Part shown: positions 1-6,524 of the stretch, piece by piece
Layout of the letters: each line of letters opens with the position of its first letter
Numbering within the stretch: position 1 is the first letter of the stretch
Assembly: GCA_964225175.1 (NCBI GenBank)
Contig: CAXQNK010000024.1
Span: 1 to 12,638, forward strand
Direction: 5' to 3'
Length of the DNA: 12,638 bases
DNA from: WTJD01 sp964225175
GTDB lineage: Bacteria; Pseudomonadota; Gammaproteobacteria; Xanthomonadales; SZUA-36
Notes under the pieces: generated by a model
Database searches by the model: none
Told to the model about the DNA's origin: nothing
The model's input: the letters and a program-made list of their open reading frames with translations, nothing else
Translations under genes and position numbers: made by a program

Positions 1-67
1 CAGCGCGAAAAGAATAGCCCGCGTCAATAGAGATATCGCCGTGTTGCTGGTGCGTCCATCGCAAACA

Positions 68-94
68 AGCCCCCGCGGGACTGAATACGGGGCT
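68..94 (-). terminator. weak hairpin downstream of tRNA-Thr, possible terminator
   Basis: Read on the minus strand, AGCCCC and GGGGCT form a 6-bp stem around a 15-base loop, followed by TTGTTTGC, which is only a partial T tract. It lies about 30 bases downstream of the tRNA 3' end. The tRNA is also followed directly by TCTTTTT (minus strand, about 118-124), so transcription could stop there instead. The loop is long and the T tract is interrupted, so this is a weak call. Nothing else is recognisable in bases 1-124. Confidence 0.3.
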
Positions 95-124
95 GATCGG
101 CACAAACCTAACTTATTAAAAAGA

Positions 125-200
125 TGGTGCCGGCAGGGTGACTCGAACACCCGACCTACGCATTACGAATGCGCCGCTCTACCAGCTGAGCTATGCCGGC
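125..200 (-). tRNA. tRNA-Thr (anticodon CGU)
   Basis: The minus strand folds into a complete 76-base tRNA cloverleaf with the CCA end encoded (bases 127-125). The acceptor stem GCCGGCA/TGCCGGC is fully paired. The D arm is GCTC/GAGC, and the anticodon stem GCGCA/TGCGT encloses the loop TTCGTAA. The T arm is GGGTG/CACCC around TTCGAGT. The anticodon CGT occupies tRNA positions 34-36 (bases 167-165) and reads the threonine codon ACG. It is a single gene transcribed divergently from the pilin genes, with its own promoter at 216-244. I saw no second copy of its 3' end in the window, so nothing suggests use as an integration site here. Confidence 0.97.
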
Positions 201-215
201 ACACAGGGGGCGCAA

Positions 216-244
216 AGTATATTCAATTCAATGCACTGAAACAA
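216..244 (-). promoter_or_regulatory. sigma70-type promoter of tRNA-Thr
   Basis: On the minus strand, TTGTTT (bases 244-239) and TATACT (221-216) are separated by exactly 17 bases. The match to TTGACA/TATAAT is 3 of 6 for the -35 and 5 of 6 for the -10. The bases after the -10 read TTGCGCCCCC. A GC-rich discriminator like this is typical of stable-RNA promoters under stringent control. Transcription would start near base 209, leaving a 5' leader of roughly 9 bases before the tRNA. Confidence 0.75.
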
Positions 245-347
245 TGCCGCCAGACCTTGTCCGCCGGTCATTGCGACGGCTTTTCTCACACAAATCAGCG
301 ATATCTGTGGATTTTCTCCGGCGCTGTCACGGGGACATGCTCTTTGC

Positions 348-854
348 ATGAACAACTCGGCAACACGCTGGAAACCAAGACGCCAGGTAAATGGCTTCAG
401 CCTGATGGAAGTGGTCATAGCCATGAGCGTGATGGCCGTAGGCCTCACCGGCGTAGCTGCTCTCATGCTGCGCACAAGTGCAGGTGCATCTGAAACGCTT
501 TCAGCGGATATGGCGCGAGCGTTAGCCAGTGAACTGGAGGCCCTTGCTCGTCTCACGCCGGGCATTGCCGTGCAGTGGGTCAACGGGTCGGAAGAAACGG
601 CTTGCGTCGCCGAATCCGGCTGCGGTTCTCAGGAGGTCTCACAGCGCCAATTCATCAATTGGCGTCAACGAGTGGAACGTGTTCTTCCTGGTGGCCATGG
701 GCTGGTTTGTCGGGATGCCAGTCCCGAAGACGGCGATTTTATCGAACCGGCCTGCGACCTGGAGGGGCCCCTCGTTCTGAAAATATTCTGGCGCGCAGAC
801 CCCGGTTCAGGCATCCCGGTCAATTCGCTTTATCTGTGGCTCACGAATGCGTGA
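348..854 (+). CDS. pilV: type IV pilus minor pilin PilV-like
   Basis: A 168-residue prepilin. The leader is 16 residues, basic and ends in Gly. Cleavage by the prepilin peptidase PilD would fall between Gly16 and Phe17, giving a mature start FSLMEVVIAM with methylatable Phe1 and Glu5 and a hydrophobic helix of about 20 residues. The rest is a periplasmic domain with four cysteines, enough for two disulfides. PilV-type minor pilins help to prime pilus assembly from the inner membrane. ATG348 is used because an upstream ATG (337) stops after four codons; the only Shine-Dalgarno candidate is GGGGA at 331-335, about 12 bases away and weak. It is the first gene of the pilin cluster: no fimT/fimU-like gene lies between it and the tRNA, and I found no clear promoter in 245-347. 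The family is clear; the PilV assignment rests on sequence flavour and gene order. Confidence 0.85.
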   Translation: MNNSATRWKPRRQVNGFSLMEVVIAMSVMAVGLTGVAALMLRTSAGASETLSADMARALASELEALARLTPGIAVQWVNGSEETACVAESGCGSQEVSQRQFINWRQRVERVLPGGHGLVCRDASPEDGDFIEPACDLEGPLVLKIFWRADPGSGIPVNSLYLWLTNA

Positions 855-1599
855 TTCACAACCGGCCCACTCGGGTTTCACCCTGATCGAATTGACTTTG
901 GCCCTTGCCCTGACCGCTTTGCTCGTGACGCTGGGCGTTCATATCGCACAGGCGACCACTCGCGCATTTATCATGCAGCAGGCACACACCCATCTGCTCG
1001 CCGAGGGCCGTTTTGCCACCGAGATGATTCGGCACAGGGCCGAGCGGGCGGGTTATCACCCATCGCCCTGGAAGCTGGAGGGTCCCGATCTCGCAGTCGT
1101 GGATTCGAAATCTGGCGATCACGAACCCTATGACCACCTGGTGCTCAGGAGCTGGTCCGACCGCAATTGTCATGACGCTGCCAACCCGGTGCAGGATGAC
1201 GCGGGCCGGCCACAATTTTTCCTGCAAGTCAGTGAGTTCAGCGTTGACGATCGCCAGCAACTCCGCCTCAAATGTGCGTATGGGCCATCCAAGGAAGCGC
1301 TCAAGGTCCAGATCAATCAATTCACCCTGGTGGCTAACACCGCGGCATTTAAGACACTGTTCGCCGAAGACCTGGACGATGACAAGGTGCCCGATCGCTG
1401 GGTGTCGGCAGGCCAATGGGAAAATGAAAACGCTGTAAACGGGGTTCGTGTCGCATTACTCCTCACCGCAAGAGGTGGGGGGACAGGTCGTTCTGAAGCC
1501 GTTGAATTACCCGGCTCTGTGCAGGTCCAGGTACCCGATTCGCATTGGCATGGGTTGTTTGACGAAACCTTTGCGCTGCACAGCCGGATCAGACAATGA
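847..1599 (+). CDS. pilW: type IV pilus minor pilin PilW-like
   Basis: A 250-residue prepilin. The leader is 10 residues ending in Gly, and the mature protein starts FTLIEL with Glu5, followed by a hydrophobic alpha-1 helix to about residue 35. The large C-terminal domain has two cysteines, in NCH and KCAY. Its late VRVALLL strand (about residue 200) resembles the C-terminal region of PilW proteins. PilW is a component of the minor pilin complex that starts pilus assembly with PilV and PilX. The ATG overlaps the end of pilV by 8 bases and has no good Shine-Dalgarno sequence, so translation is probably coupled. The family is secure. The PilW name follows from its size (longer than PilV and PilE) and from its place between pilV and pilX. 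Confidence 0.85.
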   Translation: MRDSQPAHSGFTLIELTLALALTALLVTLGVHIAQATTRAFIMQQAHTHLLAEGRFATEMIRHRAERAGYHPSPWKLEGPDLAVVDSKSGDHEPYDHLVLRSWSDRNCHDAANPVQDDAGRPQFFLQVSEFSVDDRQQLRLKCAYGPSKEALKVQINQFTLVANTAAFKTLFAEDLDDDKVPDRWVSAGQWENENAVNGVRVALLLTARGGGTGRSEAVELPGSVQVQVPDSHWHGLFDETFALHSRIRQ

Positions 1600-2255
1600 A
1601 CCCGGTGCAGGCTGCCCGGCGGGGGGTATCCGGATCCGCGCTGCTGTTGACCCTGCTTCTGTTAACGGGTTTGACCCTGCTTTCGCTCGCCGGCGCGAAA
1701 GACGTGATACTGCAAAGGAAGATCGAGGCCAACGAAGCCGCACAAAAAACCGCGGAGCAGGCCGCTGACCACGCGCTGTCCTGGGCAGAGTCATGGCTTC
1801 TCAGCACATCGCAGTTACAGGCCGGGCAGCACTGCGAAACACCTTGCGAAAGCGATGGGGTTTTTGAGAGGGATTCGGATCTGATTTCGTCGACATGGCC
1901 ACCCGACTCGGGGCCCTGGATGCAACATGGGAAATCACCCGGCCGAGACCCATTCAGCGATCGGGTCCAATCAGGCCATCCGCTGTACCAATACGGTCTA
2001 TGGCGCATTAGTGAAGCCCATCGTGACCCGATCGTCTCTCCCGACATGGAGAGAGTGGTTTTTTACCGTCTCGTTACCAGGGGGCTCGACCCAACATCTC
2101 GGCATACAGCCGTCTTGGAGAGTATTTTGGCCTTGCCCGAGCAGCCTTCCGCAGCCATCACTGATCAGACCCGCGCCCAAAACATTGGAATGTTTTGCGC
2201 ACAGCGCAGCACCCCCTTTTGCGGGCGTCTCGCGTGGCGGCGCGTGAACCATTGA
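1596..2255 (+). CDS. pilX: type IV pilus minor pilin PilX-like
   Basis: A 219-residue protein with a short basic N terminus (AARRG), then a very leucine-rich membrane segment at about residues 14-33. A polar helix follows, with the pattern KIEANEAAQKTAEQAADHAL. This matches the N-terminal domain of PilX proteins, where the transmembrane helix runs into an 'E..A..AAE.AL' stretch. Processing could occur after Gly10 or Gly13. Either way the mature protein lacks Glu5, as is known for PilX and the secretion homologue GspK, which are thought to sit at the pilus tip. The middle motif GLWRI and the later strand FYRLVTRG also fit the family. Four cysteines are present in two close pairs. The start overlaps pilW by ATGA. 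In many species the next gene would be pilY1, but here it is a pilE-like gene. Confidence 0.83.
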   Translation: MNPVQAARRGVSGSALLLTLLLLTGLTLLSLAGAKDVILQRKIEANEAAQKTAEQAADHALSWAESWLLSTSQLQAGQHCETPCESDGVFERDSDLISSTWPPDSGPWMQHGKSPGRDPFSDRVQSGHPLYQYGLWRISEAHRDPIVSPDMERVVFYRLVTRGLDPTSRHTAVLESILALPEQPSAAITDQTRAQNIGMFCAQRSTPFCGRLAWRRVNH

Positions 2256-2263
2256 GCTCTGGT

Positions 2264-2680
2264 GTGAAAAGCACGCGCCTGTTTGTTCAGGACCCAAGGG
2301 GATTTTCACTCCTGGAGCTGCTTTTCACCGTGTCATTGCTGTGCATCCTGTTAACCCTTGCAGTGCCCGCCTACCAACAATATGTGCATCGCGCCCACCG
2401 TGCAGAAGCCATGCTGCGGATCGTCCAGTTGGCCGATTGCCAGGAACGATGGCGCGCACGTTCGGGACAATTCAGGGTCGATTCATGCGCGGTGCAGAGC
2501 AACGATCGTTATCGCTTCGAAGTCGAAATATCGGATAATGCGCTGTTCTATCGGATCAGCGCGCACCCAACCGGCATGCAGCTTAGTGACACTTGTGGCG
2601 CCCTGTCATTGGATTCGCTTGGAGAACGTGGCGCCAGCGGAGAGGGTGCGGCTGTGACGCGTTGCTGGGCCGCTCGATAG
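2264..2680 (+). CDS. pilE: type IV pilin, PilE-like minor pilin
   Basis: A 138-residue prepilin from GTG2264. The leader is 13 residues ending in PRG, and the mature protein begins FSLLEL with Glu5, followed by a hydrophobic helix and VPAYQQYVHRAHRAEA. That last stretch is the signature of PilE-type pilins (P.YQ.YV..A.R.EA). The ectodomain has four cysteines, the last in RCW close to the C terminus, as in PilE proteins; one more cysteine lies inside the membrane helix. The reading frame stays open back to an ATG at 2195, but that would give an unusually long 36-residue leader overlapping pilX. TTG2252 overlaps the pilX stop as TTGA and would give a 17-residue leader. GTG2264 is preferred because TTGAG lies 7 bases upstream. 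It ends the pilin cluster, and no terminator is visible after it. Confidence 0.85.
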   Translation: MKSTRLFVQDPRGFSLLELLFTVSLLCILLTLAVPAYQQYVHRAHRAEAMLRIVQLADCQERWRARSGQFRVDSCAVQSNDRYRFEVEISDNALFYRISAHPTGMQLSDTCGALSLDSLGERGASGEGAAVTRCWAAR

Positions 2681-2701
2681 CGGGAGATTCCAAGCCGCCA
2701 A

Positions 2702-2730
2702 TCTACACGACACGCAAGGTTTCGTATAAT
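2702..2730 (+). promoter_or_regulatory. sigma70-type promoter for the propionyl-CoA module
   Basis: TCTACA (2702-2707) and a perfect TATAAT (2725-2730) are separated by 17 bases. The -35 matches TTGACA at four of six positions. Transcription would start near 2737 and leave a leader of about 33 bases before the mutase ATG. It sits in the only gap between the pilin genes and the metabolic genes. I see no cobalamin riboswitch or obvious operator in this short leader. Confidence 0.7.
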
Positions 2731-2769
2731 CGATCAACGCAGAGACTGGCTTGGAGCAAACGCGCACCC

Positions 2770-4920
2770 ATGGACTTCCCAAAAAGGACACTGGCTGAGT
2801 GGCGCGCGCTCGCCGAAAAAGAGGGCCGAGGCACGGCTCTTGGAGACCTCAACACCGAGACGCCGGAGGGCATCACGGTCAAGCCACTTTACACTGCCGC
2901 CGATCTCCATGGGCTTGACCATCTCGACTCCCTCCCCGGCATGCCCCCTTTTCTTCGCGGGCCGCGGGCCACGATGTATGCCGGCAGGCCCTGGACCATC
3001 CGTCAGTATGCGGGCTTCTCCACCGCGGAGGAATCCAATGCGTTTTACCGGCGCAACCTGGACGCGGGACAGACCGGCTTGTCCGTGGCCTTCGACCTGG
3101 CCACCCACCGAGGTTACGACTCAGATCACCCGCGCGTGGTCGGTGATGTCGGTAAGGCCGGGGTAGCCATAGACAGCATTGCGGACATGAGAATCCTGTT
3201 CGATGGCATTCCACTCGACCACATGTCGGTTTCCATGACCATGAACGGCGCAGTCCTCCCCGTCATGGCCATGTACATCGTGGCTGCCGAGGAACAGGGC
3301 GTGTCTCCCGAACAGCTCGCCGGTACATTGCAAAACGACATCCTGAAAGAATTCATGGTTCGCAATACCTACATTTACCCACCGGCGCCATCCATGCGGA
3401 TCGTTTCCGACATCATCACCTATACCGCGCACCATATGCCGCGCTACAACTCGATTTCCATTTCCGGTTACCACATGCAGGAAGCCGGCGCCACCGGTGC
3501 CCAGGAACTGGCCTACACGCTCGCAGATGGCGTGGAATACGTTCGAACCGCAATTGCCAGCGGCCTGGCGGTCGATGCCTTCGCGCCCCGTCTGTCATTC
3601 TTTTTTGGCATTGGCATGGATTTCTTCATGGAGATCGCCAAGCTGCGGGCAGCGCGATTACTCTGGGCGCAATTGATGACGGAAAAATTCTCTCCGAATG
3701 ATCCGCGTTCACTGATGCTGCGGACCCACTGCCAGACTTCGGGCGTCAGCCTGACGGCCGATGATCCATACAACAACATCATGCGCACCACCATAGAAGC
3801 GCTCGCCGCTGCGCTGGGAGGCACGCAATCATTACATACCAACTCATTTGACGAGGCCCTGGCCCTGCCCACGGATTTCTCCGCCCGCATCGCGAGAAAT
3901 ACCCAGCTGGTTTTGCAGGAGGAGACCGGCATCACGCGCGTGGTCGACCCCCTCGCAGGCTCCTATTACGTGGAGAAACTGACGGCCGACCTCGCTACCG
4001 AGGCGCGTAAACTGATCGATGAAGTGGAAAGCCTCGGGGGCATGACCCAGGCGGTGGAATCTGGCATGCCAAAAATGCGCATTGAAGAAGCAGCCGCCAG
4101 GCGCCAGGCGCGAATCGACCGCGGTGAGGAAGTGATCGTGGGTGTCAATCGCTATCGGCCTGACGAGGAAACGGAGGTCGACATCCTCGCCATTGACAAC
4201 AGTGCAGTACGAAAGGCGCAAGTGGACCGTCTCGAAACGCTTCGCGCCGGGCGGGATCAGGCGGCGTGTGATAACGCCCTTGCCGCGCTGAAGCGCGCGG
4301 CTCAGGAAGAAAGCGGTAACCTGCTCGCCTTATCCGTGGATGCGGCTCGCGCGCAGGCTACTGTCGGTGAAATCTCTGCTGCGCTCGAATCGGTTTATGG
4401 TCGCTATCGTGCAAGAAGCCAGTCCATCGCCGGCGTCTATGGGGCGGCCTATGCACAGGATCAGGAATTCATGGACATGAAACAAGCAATCGAGGAATTC
4501 ACAGCCGCACAGGGCCGCCGGCCCCGCATGCTGGTCTGCAAACTGGGTCAAGACGGCCACGATCGCGGTGCGCGGGTCATTGCCACCGCGTTCGCCGACC
4601 TCGGATTCGACGTTGACATTGGGCCTTTGTTCCAAACACCCGAGGAAGCGGTCGCTGAAGCGATCGAAAACGACGTGCACGTCATTGGTATTTCTTCGCA
4701 GGCGGCAGGTCACCGCACCCTTGTACCGCAGGTGCTAGAGGGCCTGAAAAACGCGGGCGCCTCGGATATTATCGTGGTATGTGGCGGTGTCATCCCCCCC
4801 CAGGATCATGAAGAATTGAGGTCAGCTGGAGTGGCGGCGGTGTTTGGCCCGGGAACCCACATTCTCACTGCCGCGAAGGAAGTTCTCGAAAAAATCCAGG
4901 CACGGCACAGCGCGGACTGA
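2770..4920 (+). CDS. scpA: methylmalonyl-CoA mutase, B12-dependent, single-chain
   Basis: Interconverts (R)-methylmalonyl-CoA and succinyl-CoA in the cytoplasm using adenosylcobalamin. The protein has 716 residues, the usual length of the homodimeric or large-subunit type. The N-terminal two thirds is the substrate-binding barrel. Tyr80 (RQYAGFST), Arg198 (FMVRNTY) and His235 (SGYHMQE) line up with Tyr89, Arg207 and His244 of the Propionibacterium enzyme; isobutyryl-CoA mutases carry Phe and Gln at the first two, so specificity for methylmalonyl-CoA is well supported. The C-terminal domain (about 580-710) binds B12 base-off: DGHDRG places Asp595 and the cobalt ligand His597, with Lys591 before it, and GGVIPPQD follows. 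ATG2770 is chosen because the family-type N terminus starts there; the frame stays open upstream only as a shadow of pilE. GGAG at 2753-2756 is a rather distant Shine-Dalgarno site. It is the first gene of the propionyl-CoA module. Confidence 0.97.
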   Translation: MDFPKRTLAEWRALAEKEGRGTALGDLNTETPEGITVKPLYTAADLHGLDHLDSLPGMPPFLRGPRATMYAGRPWTIRQYAGFSTAEESNAFYRRNLDAGQTGLSVAFDLATHRGYDSDHPRVVGDVGKAGVAIDSIADMRILFDGIPLDHMSVSMTMNGAVLPVMAMYIVAAEEQGVSPEQLAGTLQNDILKEFMVRNTYIYPPAPSMRIVSDIITYTAHHMPRYNSISISGYHMQEAGATGAQELAYTLADGVEYVRTAIASGLAVDAFAPRLSFFFGIGMDFFMEIAKLRAARLLWAQLMTEKFSPNDPRSLMLRTHCQTSGVSLTADDPYNNIMRTTIEALAAALGGTQSLHTNSFDEALALPTDFSARIARNTQLVLQEETGITRVVDPLAGSYYVEKLTADLATEARKLIDEVESLGGMTQAVESGMPKMRIEEAAARRQARIDRGEEVIVGVNRYRPDEETEVDILAIDNSAVRKAQVDRLETLRAGRDQAACDNALAALKRAAQEESGNLLALSVDAARAQATVGEISAALESVYGRYRARSQSIAGVYGAAYAQDQEFMDMKQAIEEFTAAQGRRPRMLVCKLGQDGHDRGARVIATAFADLGFDVDIGPLFQTPEEAVAEAIENDVHVIGISSQAAGHRTLVPQVLEGLKNAGASDIIVVCGGVIPPQDHEELRSAGVAAVFGPGTHILTAAKEVLEKIQARHSAD

Positions 4921-4961
4921 ATGGACGCAAGCCCGCTCGAGGCTGAAGATCGAGGGACAAC

Positions 4962-4966
4962 AGGAG
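4962..4966 (+). promoter_or_regulatory. ribosome binding site fixing the pccB start
   Basis: AGGAG lies 5 bases before ATG4972. An earlier in-frame ATG at 4921 directly follows the mutase stop but has no Shine-Dalgarno sequence. This site therefore favours ATG4972, which also gives the usual N terminus of the family (MKDILEQL). Confidence 0.75.
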
Positions 4967-4971
4967 TCACG

Positions 4972-6504
4972 ATGAAAGACATTCTGGAGCAACTGCAGGC
5001 CAAGCGCGAGGCGGCCCAATTAGGCGGCGGTCAGGCCCGCATTGATCGACAGCACGAACGAGGCAAACTGACCGCGCGCGAGCGAATCGACATTCTTCTC
5101 GACGAAGACAGCTTCGAGGAATGGGACAGCTTTGTTGAACACCGCTGTACTGACTTCGGCATGGAGGACAACAAGGTTCTTGGTGACGGCGTCATTACCG
5201 GTTACGGCACCATCAATGGCCGCATGGTGTTTGTTTACAGCCAGGATTTCACCGTCTTCGGTGGTTCTCTTTCGGAGGCTCACGCTGAGAAAATATGCAA
5301 GGTCATGGACCAGGCCATGAAAGTGGGTGCACCGGTCATCGGGCTGAATGATTCGGGTGGCGCACGCATCCAGGAGGGCGTGGTCTCGCTGGGTGGGTAT
5401 GCCGAGGTATTCCAGCGCAACGTGTTGGCCTCAGGTGTCATTCCGCAGATTTCCGTGATCATGGGGCCATGCGCCGGGGGCGCGGTGTACTCACCCGCCA
5501 TTACGGATTTCATTTTCATGGTCAAAGACAGCTCCTACATGTTTGTCACGGGACCTGATGTCGTAAAAACCGTAACCCATGAGAAAATTACTGCCGAGGA
5601 GCTCGGTGGAGCCGGCACGCACTCGACGCGATCCGGAGTGTGCGACGGGGCCTACGATAACGACATCGAGACGCTGATGATGGTGCGGCGATTTTTTGCG
5701 TATCTGCCCTCCAACAACAGGGAAAAGCCACCCAGAAGACCTACCACCGATAACCCAGACCGAATTGAAGCATCGCTGGACACCCTGGTGCCGGACAGCC
5801 CAAGCAAACCTTACGACATCAAGGAAGCCATATATAAGATCGTTGATGAGGAAGAATTTTGGGAACTCCAACCCGATTTTGCCCAGAATATCGTTATCGG
5901 CATGGCGCGTATGGACGGCCAACCCGTAGGCGTTGTTGCAAATCAACCCCTGGTCCAGGCAGGCTGCCTCGACATCAACTCTTCCATCAAGGCCGGACGC
6001 TTTGTCCGGTTTTGCGATGCCTTCAACATCCCGATTGTGACTTTCGTTGACGTGCCGGGCTTCATGCCTGGGAGTGCACAGGAGTACGGAGGCATCATCA
6101 AGCACGGGGCAAAACTGCTTTTTGCCTATGCAGAGGCCACGGTACCCAAGATCACCGTCATTACCCGAAAAGCCTATGGGGGCGCCTATGACGTCATGGC
6201 ATCAAAGCACCTGCGCGGCGATGTCAACCTGGCCTGGCCAAGCGCAGAGATCGCGGTCATGGGGCCAAAGGGCGCGGTTGAAATTATTTTCCGAGCAGAC
6301 ATCGGGGACGAGATCAAAATCGCCGAGCGCACTGAGGAATACCGGGAAAAATTCGCCAATCCCTTCATTGCAGCCAGCCGTGGCTATGTCGATGACGTCA
6401 TCTTGCCACGTGAAACCCGGAAAAGGATTTGCCGCTCTCTGGCCATGCTTCGCGGCAAAAAACTCGAAAATCCGTGGCGAAAACATGACAACATTCCCCT
6501 CTAA
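4972..6504 (+). CDS. pccB: propionyl-CoA carboxylase beta subunit (carboxyltransferase)
   Basis: Transfers the carboxyl group from biotin to propionyl-CoA, giving (S)-methylmalonyl-CoA, in complex with the alpha subunit. The 510-residue length is normal. The N terminus carries GGGQ and RGKLTARERI, typical of acyl-CoA carboxylase beta chains. The two crotonase-fold halves each have an oxyanion-hole glycine motif: GGARIQEG (about 129-136) and GGAYDVM (about 403-409). The C terminus PWRKHDNIPL is nearly the same as that of mitochondrial PCCB as I recall it, and the Asp in GGAYD (Asp407) also occurs in PCC beta chains. Both argue for propionyl-CoA rather than acetyl- or methylcrotonyl-CoA. The start at ATG4972 is set by AGGAG; ATG4921 would add 17 residues with no family resemblance. 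It is followed after 20 bases by pccA, its partner subunit. Confidence 0.95.
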   Translation: MKDILEQLQAKREAAQLGGGQARIDRQHERGKLTARERIDILLDEDSFEEWDSFVEHRCTDFGMEDNKVLGDGVITGYGTINGRMVFVYSQDFTVFGGSLSEAHAEKICKVMDQAMKVGAPVIGLNDSGGARIQEGVVSLGGYAEVFQRNVLASGVIPQISVIMGPCAGGAVYSPAITDFIFMVKDSSYMFVTGPDVVKTVTHEKITAEELGGAGTHSTRSGVCDGAYDNDIETLMMVRRFFAYLPSNNREKPPRRPTTDNPDRIEASLDTLVPDSPSKPYDIKEAIYKIVDEEEFWELQPDFAQNIVIGMARMDGQPVGVVANQPLVQAGCLDINSSIKAGRFVRFCDAFNIPIVTFVDVPGFMPGSAQEYGGIIKHGAKLLFAYAEATVPKITVITRKAYGGAYDVMASKHLRGDVNLAWPSAEIAVMGPKGAVEIIFRADIGDEIKIAERTEEYREKFANPFIAASRGYVDDVILPRETRKRICRSLAMLRGKKLENPWRKHDNIPL

Positions 6505-6524
6505 GCTCGCCGGAGGGCGTTGGC

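Noticed and set aside
1..27. TTGACG on the minus strand at 27-22 as a -35 box for a gene to the left
   Set aside because: The -10 region would fall beyond the window edge, so it cannot be tested.
331..347. Sigma54-type promoter before pilV
   Set aside because: GGGGACATGCTCTTTGC resembles GG-N10-GC, but the spacing is 11 instead of 10 and it abuts the ATG.
41..493. Open frame of 150 codons on the plus strand
   Set aside because: It runs through the tRNA gene on the opposite strand and into pilV in another frame, and has no recognisable domain or ribosome binding site.
856..1416. Minus-strand open frame of 186 codons inside pilW
   Set aside because: It lies wholly antisense to a clear prepilin gene and shows no family motif, so it is a shadow of GC-rich coding sequence.
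2593..2769. Upstream extension of the mutase frame by 59 codons
   Set aside because: It overlaps the pilE 3' end in another frame and contains the promoter. The family N terminus begins at ATG2770.
2681..2769. Cobalamin riboswitch ahead of the B12-dependent mutase
   Set aside because: The leader is only about 33 bases long and has no B12-box-like sequence, far too short for that riboswitch.
5491..6105. Minus-strand open frame of 204 codons inside pccB
   Set aside because: It is antisense to the most conserved part of pccB and has no motif or start signal.
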